From assembly GCA_012295275.1 (NCBI GenBank), contig CM022670.1, positions 16,364,698-16,428,697 of the forward strand: DNA of 64,000 nt, read 5' to 3'. The notes below the pieces were generated by a model. That model was not told the origin of the DNA and did no database searches. It saw only the letters and a program-made list of their open reading frames with translations. Source of the DNA: Chrysomallon squamiferum. Lineage: Eukaryota > Mollusca > Gastropoda > Neomphalida > Peltospiridae. Every line of letters begins with the position of its first letter. The first letter of the stretch is position 1. Below are positions 12,912 to 25,342 of the stretch, piece after piece. Both the position numbers and the translations under genes were made by a program.

Positions 12912-13081
12912 TCCAATATATTTCAGCCTTTAGTTTTAATATTCGTATTTATAAAAAAATTTCACTTAAATAATGGCTAAAATTCCATTCAAAAATTATT
13001 TTTTATTTAAATGTGTTTTATACAAACCTTGTGTAGCTGGTCCACCTTCATGTCCTCCAAAGATGGGTAGATGTTTGACAT
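8362..13081 (-). CDS. SDCBP: Syntenin (syndecan-binding tandem-PDZ adaptor), complete coding sequence
   Basis: Seven coding exons on the minus strand join without phase conflict: 13081-13028, 12380-12183, 11824-11657, 10477-10302, 9578-9407, 9002-8911 and 8416-8362, giving about 304 residues against 298 in human syntenin-1. The N-terminal region carries two YPSLED motifs (IYPSL and LYPSL, the ALIX-binding LYPxL type). PDZ1 follows, with binding loop KIGVRL and the conserved run [14 protein letters not shown]2 has loop GYIGFVY and ends near HIVKC, followed by the conserved tail [11 protein letters not shown]. Syntenin is a cytoplasmic, membrane-associated adaptor that binds C-terminal peptides of syndecans and other receptors and links them to ALIX/ESCRT exosome formation. 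ATG 13081-13079 is the start because [10 protein letters not shown] matches the family N terminus. The gene is divergent from PHACTR. Confidence 0.96.
8818..8850. repeat. (TAAA)n microsatellite in SDCBP intron
   Basis: About eight AAAT units in the last SDCBP intron, about 60 bp downstream of the exon 6 donor. Confidence 0.92.
8911..9002 (-). CDS. SDCBP: SDCBP coding exon 6 (end of PDZ2)
   Basis: Encodes [20 protein letters not shown] and [10 protein letters not shown]. Acceptor CATTTTAG, donor GTAAGT, phase 2 out. Confidence 0.94.
9407..9578 (-). CDS. SDCBP: SDCBP coding exon 5 (PDZ2)
   Basis: 57 residues: [20 protein letters not shown] and on to [12 protein letters not shown]. It carries the PDZ2 binding loop YIGF and the conserved [10 protein letters not shown]. 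Confidence 0.95.
10302..10477 (-). CDS. SDCBP: SDCBP coding exon 4 (rest of PDZ1)
   Basis: Encodes [20 protein letters not shown] and the rest of PDZ1. Phase 0 in, phase 2 out; acceptor AATTTTTAG, donor GTATGT. Confidence 0.95.
11060..11656. repeat. 27-bp minisatellite abutting the SDCBP exon 3 donor
   Basis: On the plus strand the unit is close to ACATTATTAACATGTTGTAA followed by ACAAACT, in two blocks (about 11060-11155 and 11315-11656), with truncated and point-mutated copies. On the minus strand units read CAACATGTTAATAATGTA, resembling the exon end CGGCACGTCAATAAC plus its donor GTTAGT. The array runs directly into the exon. Confidence 0.85.
11657..11824 (-). CDS. SDCBP: SDCBP coding exon 3 (start of PDZ1)
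   Basis: 56 residues, including [16 protein letters not shown] and the PDZ1 carboxylate-binding loop KIGVRL. The donor GTTAGT at 11656 directly touches a 27-bp minisatellite that repeats the exon end (RHVNN). Confidence 0.95.
12183..12380 (-). CDS. SDCBP: SDCBP coding exon 2
   Basis: 66 residues, rich in Q, P and T, with the second motif [14 protein letters not shown] as in vertebrate syntenin. Acceptor TTTTGTTATTCAG and donor GTAATT. Confidence 0.94.
13028..13081 (-). CDS. SDCBP: SDCBP coding exon 1
   Basis: The start codon and 18 residues ([18 protein letters not shown]), with the first LYPxL-like motif. Donor GTTTGT follows at 13027. The exon probably begins at 13096 after acceptor TTTCTACAG, leaving 15 nt of 5' UTR. 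Confidence 0.93.
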
Positions 13082-13710
13082 TGTTATAGGTTTTTACTGT
13101 AGAAAGAAAAAAGAAAAAGAAAGAACTAAGTTAAATATTAAAAGATCAAGCTCTTTACAATCTAAAATAGATCTATTTAATCAATTAGTTAATTAATGTT
13201 TTATATGAAGACTATTAAGTATTACCTTTAATAAAGACAGCCATTTTACAACATAACTGTTAATAATTTAATAAAATTCATATAAACTATCCAACGTAAT
13301 CTGTTTTGTCCTACAAAGAGTATTACAAAACAAAAATCGATAAAAATAAAAATAATAATAATATTTAATATGTTAATATAAACTATAAAGAGGTAAAATA
13401 CATTAAATTATTAATTTTCAGCAATTTTATAAATTTATACCTAGAACAATTTTATACAAACAATTCTCACTTTACAAAAAATACAATTTAAATATTACGT
13501 TTATATCCACTGATGTGCAATATTTGTTATAACAGTTAGAATTATGATTTATTGAGAAGAATGCTCCTCGTACTTTTGTTTTCAGTTCTTCTCGGTAAAT
13601 AAGGTATCCGGAAAAACAACAACAAATGAACTACAAGTCTTTGGCAGCTCTTGTTGAGTCTATTATGATTAAAATAATGAACATAGCAAAAATCGGCGCA
13701 TACACTTACC

Positions 13711-13790
13711 AGTAAAAGCTTTCCAAAATAAAAGTTACAAAAGGTTTTACAATAAGAGAGTTTTTGTCACTGACGATACACGTCAAAACA
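13711..13790 (-). other. SDCBP: SDCBP 5' non-coding exon (transcription start not determined)
   Basis: On the minus strand a consensus donor, ACTG then GTAAGTG, lies at 13710-13709. It pairs with acceptor TTTCTACAG before 13096. The upstream limit is unknown, so the coordinates are approximate. A start near 13750-13790 would put the CRE-like site just upstream. Confidence 0.5.
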
Positions 13791-13799
13791 ATGACGTCA
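13771..13799. promoter_or_regulatory. CRE-like cluster upstream of SDCBP
   Basis: A perfect palindromic CRE, TGACGTCA, lies at 13792-13799, with half-sites TGACG at 13771-13775 and CGTCA at 13781-13785. CRE sites bind CREB/ATF factors and are typically near transcription starts. Clustering next to the inferred SDCBP first exon supports a promoter role, which is an inference. Confidence 0.5.
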
Positions 13800-14883
13800 C
13801 AGTCAGGTGCCTAATAGTCACTGGCATGTGATCATCTTCGATTGCGACATATTAGTAATCAGAATAATTTTCAATCCCAAGAAGAATATGAAAAGAACTA
13901 ACAAGTGCTGGGGTAGCAGCGACAACAACAGCAGTAATAATGAGCTTTAAATAACATTATAAACGGATATAAATTCAATTTCAAGATGGTTTTCTTAAAT
14001 GAATTGTTTCGATGCAGATATTTACTTTTTTCCCCTTTTTAAAAATTATTATATATTTTTAACATTATTTTGATCCAAGTTATAAATTCAGATATTTTCA
14101 CAGTATGTGCCGGAAATGTCTTTGTGTTTGTGCATACGTATATGTTTAAATATAATAACAATACAGCCAAAAGATTGAAACAAACTGAAATAACTGTAGC
14201 GTTCTGTAATTTTTAGCATTAGATAATGTATTAAAATACAATTCTTTCTAATTTTCATTTTTTTTTCTAACCTGATAGATAGAATTTTTTTTTTTTTTAT
14301 AGCAAAAGATTGCTTTTTGTTAGAAATATTGAAGAAAAAAAAAAAAAAAAAAGAAGAAGAAAAAAGGTTTGGTGATTTCACATATTTTGCGTAAGTAATA
14401 CGCCCGATGTTGAGTAATATCTATCGTGACATAGTTAAAGTAAACATGGTCTCACAACCTAGTATTTATTCTACAAATGACATTGTAAACAATTTGATGG
14501 TTTATGACTTAATGTTAAAATATGCAAAGTAAACCAATAACAACTCTCTTAATATGTAAAAATAAATTCTATTTAAGTAAACTTGATGTTTAATAGGTAA
14601 CAATTGTTTCTTATTTGTAAGCGGACGGCAGAAACAAAACATAATAAAATTATGTAATACTGTTAGTGTTATTTCTAAATCATCACTTTGTCCTTTATCT
14701 TAGATGACTGAAAGTGTATCTTTACAGTATAATTATTTATTTATTTATTTATTATTATTATTATTATTTTTTTTTTATGAGTAGGTAGGGATTTGATTTT
14801 ATGTTATGTTATTGACTGATTAATTAATGCATTATTATATTATTATTTATTTACTTATTTATTTCTACTACTACTACTATTAC

Positions 14884-14929
<46 letters not shown>

Positions 14930-15019
14930 GTCATCATCATCAAAGCATAATCTGTGGCATGAGACCGTGTAAGATGGTTTATCTCATACCGGAAGTAATC
15001 GAAATTGTTGAGGGAAATA
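13800..15019. other. Divergent intergenic interval between SDCBP and PHACTR
   Basis: About 1.2 kb that should hold the SDCBP promoter at its left end and a PHACTR promoter and 5' UTR at its right. It contains poly-A/T tracts around 14285 and 14335 and a long (TTA)n at about 14880-14930. No other gene was seen. Confidence 0.5.
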
Positions 15020-15167
15020 ATGGCCACCAAAACAGATGGGGATTGTGCCAGTGCCATATATCATAGACAGAGAAGTAACAGTGATCCTCAGCCTGCAGTA
15101 GAAGTTTTGAGTACAAATATTCTTAACACAGAGAAAGATAAATACAATACGTTAAAGGAAAAATCAG
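15020..15167 (+). CDS. PHACTR: PHACTR exon 1 (first of two likely start exons)
   Basis: ATG at 15020 with an in-frame TAA about 24 nt upstream and donor CAG/GTACAG at 15168. Encodes 49 residues with [11 protein letters not shown], resembling the RSKSDTP segment near the N terminus of PHACTR1. Ends in phase 1, as exon 3 requires. Confidence 0.65.
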
Positions 15168-18100
15168 GTACAGAATTCCTATTTTTCTTGTAAGCCAACG
15201 CCCTTAACCTAAGCCAGGCGCAGGAATAACTCAGTAAGATTCAGATTGATTCATGAGATATATATTTGTGTTCATTAGTTGCAAGCTCCGAAATCATTTT
15301 TTTCATTATGAACTTGTTAAAAAATGGCAGATCCAAATCATCAAACAAAGCTGAAATATTACCTACACTGTATAGTGTATGCACACATTTATGTTTGAGT
15401 GTGTGTGTCTACCCCTTGTTATTTTCAGGCACGACGGATAGAGGTTTATTGAGTATTTTGCTATATATTTTTGTTTTAATGCTAATGCAGATACAAAAAA
15501 GGTCACACAACACTTATAAACCCACATTTACTTGTCAAACATAATAAATCAACCAGTTTTCCCAACAATAACAGAGGAACTTCCTCAGGAAGTAAGATAC
15601 CCACACACTGCAATAACTGATTAACTGGTGTTCATCAACTTCATGCTAAAAAAACACTTAACTGTTGTCACTATCAACGATTTTGATAATAAATTATTTT
15701 GATAACTGACAGGTAATTTCAGTATATAACAAAGATTTGAGAAAAATCCTAATAGAAAAAGCTTAACAAAAATAAACTATTCATTAGATTTAGAGCATAA
15801 CTTTGTATAGAACTTCTGTTGTTTCAGATATGAACACAGTTGTTCACAATCTTAATTAATTGAGTTTTAGTTATTTTTAAGATTACAGTAAAAACAACAA
15901 TGAAAGGTTTATAGAGAAAACCATTTTTTCCTTTGCTTTATATAGTATACCAAATGATTTTGGCCAATTTTGTTTTTGTTTTATGCAGAAATATAATTTA
16001 TGAGTTCAGAAAATAAGTAATGAAAACCATTCTCTATGCATTGTAAAAATTATGGCAAATAAATACATCAGTGGATGTTTATTACAATATAGTGTCATAA
16101 ACTATTTATTTTATTATATTTTGTCTTCATAATATTTTATTTCATGTTTGCCCTCAAACATCTATTGTATATGATTTATGATGCAGTTCAAGTTAATATT
16201 GAGACTTCAAATAGATGCACAAACAATCATTTTAGGAAACCCTAATTATTCTGAAATTTTTTTTATAATTAGTTTAATATTCTTAACTGTCAAGCAGTAC
16301 ATACATATATCAAAATGCAAACACCAACAACTAACTTTAACTATAAAAAAAAAAAAGTTCTGAAAATGTATTAATATAAAGATAAATATATTTAAAAGAT
16401 AAATAATGGAACAGTTATATTTGAAGAGAAACGGAATATTTGGACAAAATTATTTGTATAAAATGTAAATACTGTCATAACTATTTATGGATAAAAATAT
16501 GCAACGATTTTATTTATTTTTCTATTATATATTTGAATTATGTACTCTAGTATATTTCTTACCATGACATTCATTTTGTATTTATACGACAAATATTAAC
16601 TTCTAGGAATATGTGAACATATTTATGGTTTTTTATTTTTTCTACAGATGAGTTGGAGACTTCTGTATTTTAACATTTTAATTTACATTTATATTTTGTT
16701 ATATTAGCATGTACTAGTTGTACTATGTTTATACTTCATAGTCTGTAGTGTAGCATAACTGAAACATCTCTTGGTGTTACTAATCTTAATGAATTCTGTG
16801 ATCATGAAGTCCTATGTGGCCTGTATGCTTCCAGCATGTCCATAATGTACTCTGTGGAATAATCATTCAAGGTGTTATATGTATGGACCAGGACCTTGTA
16901 CTTTATCCTACAGTGGACAGGCAACCAGTGGAGCTTCTTCAGTACTGTGATGTGATGTCCTGGTCACAATGCGTGCTGCTGTGTTCTGGACATGTTGTAG
17001 TTTGTTAAGCAATGTGCTGGGCAAACCGTGTAGTAGTCCATTGCAATTGTCCAGTCATGATGTCACAATTCCATTCACCAGTGTTTTGGGTCATCACTGG
17101 TCAGACACTGCATGATTCTGCCAATCTTCTGTAGCTGAGCTTAGCAGTACTGACATATTGCATTCACTTGATGCTCCATAGTCATTGTAGAATTTGAACA
17201 TAACACTGAGATTTCTCACACATGGTACTGACATTATGGAGGCATCACCCACAATAACTGATATGGTCTCAGGTCCTTTGAATTATATTTAGAAGTGAAA
17301 ATCATCACTTCAGTCTTGTCAGTATTCAGCTTCAGCAGGTTCATGGCTTTGGCTAGAGCTTCCTGTTGAATGCTGTCATCTCTTGGTTTGGATGCCTGCT
17401 CCAGTTTTGTGTCATCAGCATAGAAATGGTATCAGTTGCATGCCTTTTTCTGAAATAAATTTACCATAATTTTTGAAAATTCATAAGATAATTTCTGTGA
17501 TAATACAAGTCAGTATCAGCAGTATTTCAGATGATTATCACTGACTATTTAAACAAAATGTGATAATGAAAACACTAATATAAAAATGAAACAAACAGAT
17601 AGCAAATGTTTTCATGCAAAATATGTTCAGTATTTTCTTCCTTCTCTTAAGCCATTGTGAAATCAATCAAAAACTGATTATTTAATTTTGTGGAAGTCCT
17701 TCTGTTTGTGTGTCTTCTGTTTGGTTTTCATTTTATCACAAAGTCATAGCCGTTTAATTTAAAACATGTCCCATGGAACAAAACTGGTGAAAATTGTATT
17801 CTGCATGGTGAATTTATTTTCAACCTGGGCAGCATTTCATTTGGAGCATGGAAACTGAGTTGTGCAGAAGCTAGTTATTGAAAGCTCAGATTAATAAATT
17901 TGTTCTTATGTGATTTATCAGTTCCAAAAAATAATTATAAAATGTTAAAGACAAGCCTTTCATAAATTAATTTGAAAAATAAATAAAAAATAAAGCAACT
18001 CTTGCTTCTGTTTTACTGAGATTTTGTTGTTAAAGAACAGGCAAAAAAAAAAATTATATTTAAGAATTAGGAAGCAGATTTATTTTTTATTTTTATGTAG

Positions 18101-20670
18101 AATATCGCAGAATATAACAAAATTATTTATTTATAATTTAATAATTATCGTGGCAGTTGTGAGGATTTAAAAAAATTAATAATCATACATGTTTAGTAAA
18201 AATATTAAAAATTATATGGCCATTATCCTGTGGCTTATTTGGCAGTACTTTGATGACTTATGTTTTCTTTGAGATTTTGAATTTTCAACTAGAGATATAG
18301 ATTACAGTTCATAGTTAGTCCTTCTTTTTTGGGTTATTCTTTTAAACATTTTAATGTATTATAGTGTTTTAATACGTTAGTGCTTAGGATTAGCTCCCTT
18401 GAACTAGAATTTAAAAATGTATGATATTACTTTTTCTGGAAGCTTTTTAATAATAATAAATAATAGTAATAGTAGAAATTAAAGGAAGAAAAAAATACTT
18501 TAAGAGATAATTCATTTATTTATTTGTGTGTTTTTTTTCATTATGCATAAGCAAATGTGTTGATACTTATTTGAAATGTTTTATTTAGTTTTAATATTAT
18601 TTAATTTTGTTTTAAGTTGGTGCAAAATGGAAAGAATCCAAAGGATACTTTGATCGTGAGTAAATCCTGAGTTGAGTTAACATTTTACTAACACAGTTTG
18701 TTTTGTAGAACAGGATATTAACCCAAACACTTTGTTCTTGCACTCTTTTTTACATTTGTTGGATGGGCTTTTCCCACCTTTGAAAGCAAATTTGTTTGTT
18801 CCACTTCAGAAACTCTTTTCAGTTATCATTTTTTGTATTTGAAATAATTTTTATCATTCTCACTGTAAATGAAATCTTTGTCAGAGTTTTCTATGATCAG
18901 CAATAACTTGAAATAAATGGTGTATTATTAGCTGTTAATTAATCTTTTAAATACAGACTACTGTTAGTATTGTATGGGCAGACTATGGACAAGATATGGA
19001 CATATAAGCACTGTTGTGCATTTGGTATGTTAATGATAATAAGATCCATGAAAGCAAAGATAGAAATAAAATGAGCACTATATCTATCAGTCATGAGATT
19101 AAAGATAGTTATTATATAAATGAGAATTATGCAACATCTAGAAGATATTGGTTTTATTACTAATCATGGCAATTAAGGTTCTGAGATAAGAAAATTAATA
19201 ATACTATAAAAATTTAGGGTTTTTTCGACACACTATGATAGTGATCAGACAACTCTCTCTGGAAATATAACTCTTTTGATATAAACAATACTGTAATATG
19301 CTGTATGTGTCAGTAATGATTGTTTATTATTGACTCAACAGTTAGTACAAATATGTATAAAGGCAAAGTAGATGTTTCTACTCCAGAATTTTCAAAGAGG
19401 GACAAACATGACGTACATCATAACCCAAATGTTTGGGGAAGGAATGATGTGGTCCAGTAGGGGAGGGGAAATTAATCTTTGAAAGAGTGTGTGTGTGTAT
19501 GTGTGAGTAAAGTGAAATAAGGGAATTCTTTTGCACATGAATTTGAGACATAATGAGCTTTTTTCTCACATTTTTTAAAATCTGGCAAATTATTTGTGGT
19601 CATGCTGTTGACTAAATTATTTTCCAGATTTAATCTGAAATATTTCTTATGCTGATTTTTAAAACTGAGTTCAAATGTGTGAATATTACTGTTTATTTAA
19701 TAATAAAATTACCTTTTCAGTAATATTCAGTTTAACTGTCGAAGTTCCGAAGTCATTTGCCCCATAGTTATAGGTTTAATATATACAATTAACATAGGCA
19801 TAGTCAAGGGGAGATAATCACAATTTTATGTTTGTAGATAGAACTACAGTATTTTCCTGCTCAGTATGTTAATGCATTAATTTGCAGATTCAAATGGTAG
19901 ATCAAGACAGAGGATAGAATATGAAACTTGAACTAAATGAATTTTAGGTTCAAAATAAATGTAAAAGTATTGTTGCATACAAAAAAAGTATTAAATATAC
20001 CAAGGAAAAAGATATTTTGTGAAAAAAAAAAAAACACTGTGAAGAAAGCTGCATGAAATCTGATGCATGTATAATAGAAATGGGCAAAAGTGAAGCTAAT
20101 TTATGGTTAGAAAATATTTTCTCATTAGTACATATATAGTGTGGGGAATTGCAGCTGTTAACTTAGTGCATTGTTGAAGCAAGGACTTGAATCCTATAAC
20201 TAGTTTAAACAATGAAAAAACTACAGTTTGGGTTGACTTCTAGGTCAGCAGGCCACAGGTTTGGTACATATTACTTACCACCTTTGAATTTGTATTTTTA
20301 CTTATGACAATATGTTTTTGCTCAGAGGCAATATTAAATCATATGTTTATCAATGCAAACCTCTTACTGGTAAATCAAGTCTGTATAATAAAAGATTACA
20401 GTTGAATTAAGAGTAAAACTGATTATTCAAGGAAACTGAAGACAGGACAAACAGCATAGAATATCAACATAATATATGATCATATGAATCATGGGTAATA
20501 GTAGATACTGTTTTCCAGATTAGACAGGGTTTTGTTCATAATAGTTTAACAACAGCAGGACTGAACTTTGAAATGGTGCTGGTTTACACAGAGATCCAGA
20601 TTAGTCAAAGGCCAGTTTCCACAAAGTCCACTGTTTGTTTGTGTGTGTTTGCTATGAATAAGTATATGTG

Positions 20671-20719
<49 letters not shown>

Positions 20720-22423
20720 CAAAGGAGATAAAGGAATATATATGCTGTCTGTTTTGCAAAATTATGCATTTAGTCAATCAGTTCATGTTTGCTTGAACCA
20801 AAATATTACTGCTGTTAATTTTTGCTATTAATTTTTATCAGAAAACTTAGCTTTAGGAAATATTTTAATGGCACTGAATACTGTTATAGTATTAATTGAT
20901 AAGATTTATGTTTGATGCATGACTTTGAAGTAAAAAATTTACACAATTCAATAATAAAAGTAGATTGTTTTTCTTTTTTTATGCTAAAAATTTAGCCTAA
21001 AGAAATACAATGAAATATTATTAAGCCAAATATAGTTTTACCAACAGAGATATTTTCATATGTTACATCAGATATTGTTCATTTTATTACCAAAGTATGA
21101 AAGCTTTTGATTTTTTAAAACTTATTAATTAACTTTTTTTTTGGCTTTTTTTTAATGCTCCATTCATTTAACATATTGAAATCAACTATCACAATAAAAC
21201 ATTTGTTTCATTTATATATCAGTTTTGTTGTTTGGCAGTATGTACCATAATACATTTTTCAACAAGTAATGATCTGATTGTGGAAATTAAAAACACTCAT
21301 GATATTTCAATCTGGATTACCATATGTGTTAAACTCAGTGAAAATTTAATTATTTAGAAATGAATAAAGGAAGCTTTTTAATTAACAGATAATGAATCCA
21401 GAGTTTTCAAACCAATAAATGTATCAGATTATATATTAAGTATATTAAATCCATTAAATTTAATGTAGAAGTATCTAGCATGTGTATACAGAATTTCATT
21501 ATACAGGACTAGTATCAGGTGTAGCTATCAGTATAACACAGTGCTTTTCAAAGATGAGAATTATAATTTACTTACCTTCTTTAAATTGCTGATGACAGTA
21601 ATACAAGCTATGTATGTTTGTGCTCCATCAAGTTCATTGTGTAATCAGTGCACTTTAACATTTCCTCTGTTTTTGGAATATTTTCAAACAGAATTGTGCT
21701 GAAGAGGTCATACTGATGGAGACAGGTTGTGTTATCACCTTTTGTCAGTATGAGTTAGAGCTGGAAGGTCATGTGATTCTGCCCAGTGAACCTACACTGG
21801 GTGACATTTACCCTTAGGGTGTACTATTTCATTGTGCTTTGAACTCTGGAAGCACTGCCATTGACAGTGAAGGTAGATGTTGTGCATTTAAGCCTGTAGT
21901 CACGTCACACAACCATCAAACAGGAGTGGACTTTTAAAAATCACTGGCCAGAATAACCTGGCCTCTTTATTTACACTGACACAGATACAGTGTGTAACCA
22001 TCCTGCATCTTATCACAGTGTGTTCTAACTGAAACTCATGGTACGTTTACGTAGAAGGAAAAAGAAGAAAGGTACGGTATACAATTTTTGTAAATATCTC
22101 TTTGACACCTGTTGATGAAATTTAATTGGGTCAGTTTACTTACTAAACTTGTGTCGCTTTTTGAATATGTTACAACATAAGCTTGTTAAAATTAAGTTCT
22201 TTTCAAATATTTGTTGATTTTTAATACTGTTTAAACTAGTTATTAAATCAGGTGTTACTGTGAGAGGAGCTGTCACAGTATTACATACTTTCTTTTTTAA
22301 AAAGAAATAAATGCCACTTCATAACTGTATTCAGTGCTGTGGGTGTGTATGGGTGTGGGAATTTGTGCTTGTGTTATATATGGTCAAGTTTAAACACACA
22401 CACACATATCGTGTGTGTGTATA

Positions 22424-22464
<41 letters not shown>

Positions 22465-25304
22465 ACTGTCAGTTCTATTCTTTGTTATTTCACTTTATTA
22501 TTTTTATATCATCAGATTGTTTCAAAAAACATAACTAGGTCATCTCATCAAGAGTAGATAGCAAATCATATTTGTTAAAACATATTGTAATACATGATTC
22601 AAAGGAAATTCACCTTATTTTTCAAATTTGTTCTTAAATTTATTTTTGGGTTAAAATATATAATCTTTTATATAAAATGTTCACACTTTTTACTTGATAA
22701 AGAATTTATGTGTATATATGTATATTTTAAAACTAAAGTTCATCTACTGTTTATTTGTTTCATAACTGACCATAAATGCAGCAAACACAGAGTACTGACA
22801 AAAATTTCTAACAAGTGGATTTTAAAAACAAAGTACTATCTTTCCCTGATTAAGGCTTGTTAGTTGTTATTTTAATCCAAGTACAAACAAGCAGGATATT
22901 TCCTGCTGTAATCTCTGTAAACTATTAGCTCTTAAAAACTCATCTTTCTCATGCCACAGTCACATGACCCTTGTTCACTGTACTGGGGATGTTATTATTA
23001 TTTTTTTATATTCTGTATTGTATTAATCTGATAGTGCAGAAATCCTTTTGATAAAACATTTGGTTTTGGCCAGTACCATAATACAAGTATGAGTAACTGT
23101 TAACCTTTGATAAATAATGTAACTGTTTCAGTCTTGTCATTATTTCTGCAAGGAAAAAAGTACAGATTTTAGGAATGTGTAATCAAAATGAAAGGGTGTT
23201 TCATGGTCCACTGACTGACAGAACTAAAGCTGTGTTATGTGCATTCTTGTCTGCCAAAATATATATATGTAAAGGATCTGTCGCTACAGTTGGTGAACTG
23301 TGCATGGTGCTTTTAATCATATGTTTTTTCATCATATAAAAATTTTATACTCGGTACCTGTTAACTAATTTTACATATCTTGAGGAGTCACAGAATAAAC
23401 ATTCATTATCTGCCTAATGGCAGAACAAGAAGAATTAGACGTTGTCAAACCCATAGAAATCAGTAGTTAAACATCAAACACACACACACACACACACACA
23501 ACACACACACAGACAGACACATAGAAAGCAAATAAATGTATTATTGCAGAGCTTGTTATTTACTTTAATGCATATTTACTATCTGTATCCTGTTGTGTTC
23601 ACTTAATGAAAAGTTTACATTTAACTTCATGAATATCTATAACACTACATTAGAATTTCATCTGATATGAACCCCCTTTCAGATCTGCAGTCTTTAAATT
23701 GGGTTACTTTTCCAAAACAAAACTATAAAGATTAAAAATGATAAATCAGTAATCAGAGAATAATAAGGCATTTTTATTTTTCTCTCTTCTATTATTTTTA
23801 AAAGACCTCACATAAATTAATATTAACTGAACAAAAATATTCCAGCAGTTAAGTTTAGAAAAATATTATTTTTGCAGTGAATTATGATTTAGGGCACAAA
23901 CACAGACAGTACTGCATATAGATTATGTAATGCAGATGTTGGTTTTAAATGAACATAAGCATCTGTCAGATGATAATGTTGCATTTTCATTGGTAATATG
24001 TATTTAACCCCCACAGAAAAACAACAATGGATGTGTCATCAGTGTTGACGGTTGTTGTTTTAATGGCTTTACAATATTTGGCCTATGACAGTGAACAACT
24101 GCAGACTAACATTTAGGAAAGGACTTTGATCTTGAATTTTTAATATATCTTCCATAATTTGAATATTATATCCTCATGTGTGAAATGCCAGGTAAATTTT
24201 ATTATAAAAATATTACCTTTGATTTTATTTTTACTATTGTTTACTAATTATTTATATATTATATATATCTTACAGTAATTATAATTGGTGATGTTTAACA
24301 ACCTTATTACATGATGTATAAATAATTCTGATTATTTTAGGAAAAATAACTTGGATAGCAGCATTTGCTAAAACAAAATCTCTACTTTCATGTCATGTCC
24401 TGTGTTGTGTTGACATTTAATCTTTATGTTAAATTTATTAAAATTAGTCATACTATTAATCATTATGTATGCATACCTTCATGTTGGGAAACAGTAGTAT
24501 CAGGTTGCACTCAATATGTTTCCATCTATAAAAAATATATACATTATTTGTAAAACATTTGCTCTCATTTTGTGGTGGGTGGGGGAGAAAAGCAATATCA
24601 TGATTATTACATATTTAAAAAAAAACATTTCAGTTACTTTGTGATTATTGCCATTCAATTTTTGTGCCATTTATGGTGTATTTATAAATTCTTCTTGTAA
24701 TATGTAAGAAATAATTTTCGCAAAAATACTTGTTGATTTAAGTTACCTATAATCTTTTTTTTGTTTGTTTTCACAGCCATCATTTTTTAAATATATGTTA
24801 AAAGTCATTAACAAATAATTTTTAAAAAGTGTTCACCTAACCTTGCATTTTTGCATTAGGACACAAAACTTGTTAGATAATTCATTAATGTTGAGTAAAT
24901 AGTTAAAACAAATACCAAATGGTTAAACTGGTCCTGCTGAAACAAATGGAATAATACATTTGACTAGTTTTTTATATTTTGGCTGAAATAATAAAAAAAA
25001 AAAAGATTAAAGAGATCATTTTCAGATAGAGTTGTTGAAGGACTAGAAACAGTAGTGAGAAAACAAGGAGAATGTAAAAGATTTCACTCTACCTGACTGA
25101 AAATAATTCATGGCAGAATGTTTAAGTGTGCGTGTCAAGCCAGCGTTGCCATTTTTAACTAAACTTTTGCACCTTCATAATTGATCCTGACATTTCTTTA
25201 ACAAAGAACATAACTGAAATTGCAGGAGATTCCCCAGGAATTTTAAGATTTTGATGGAGGTGTAGTCTAAGCAGAGAAAGTGTGAATGAATAACATACAT
25301 TGGT

Positions 25305-25342
<38 letters not shown>

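Noticed and set aside
14827-15066. 79-codon frame with ATG at 14971 as the PHACTR start
   Set aside because: It is in a different frame from the exon continuing to the donor at 15168 and is mostly translated (TTA)n.
16814-17008. Plus-strand 64-codon frame as a gene
   Set aside because: It is the opposite strand of the LINE reverse-transcriptase fragment.
20160-20300. Possible tRNA-derived SINE head
   Set aside because: Some phrases resemble cephalopod SINE text, but no A/B box pair or folded tRNA shape could be shown.
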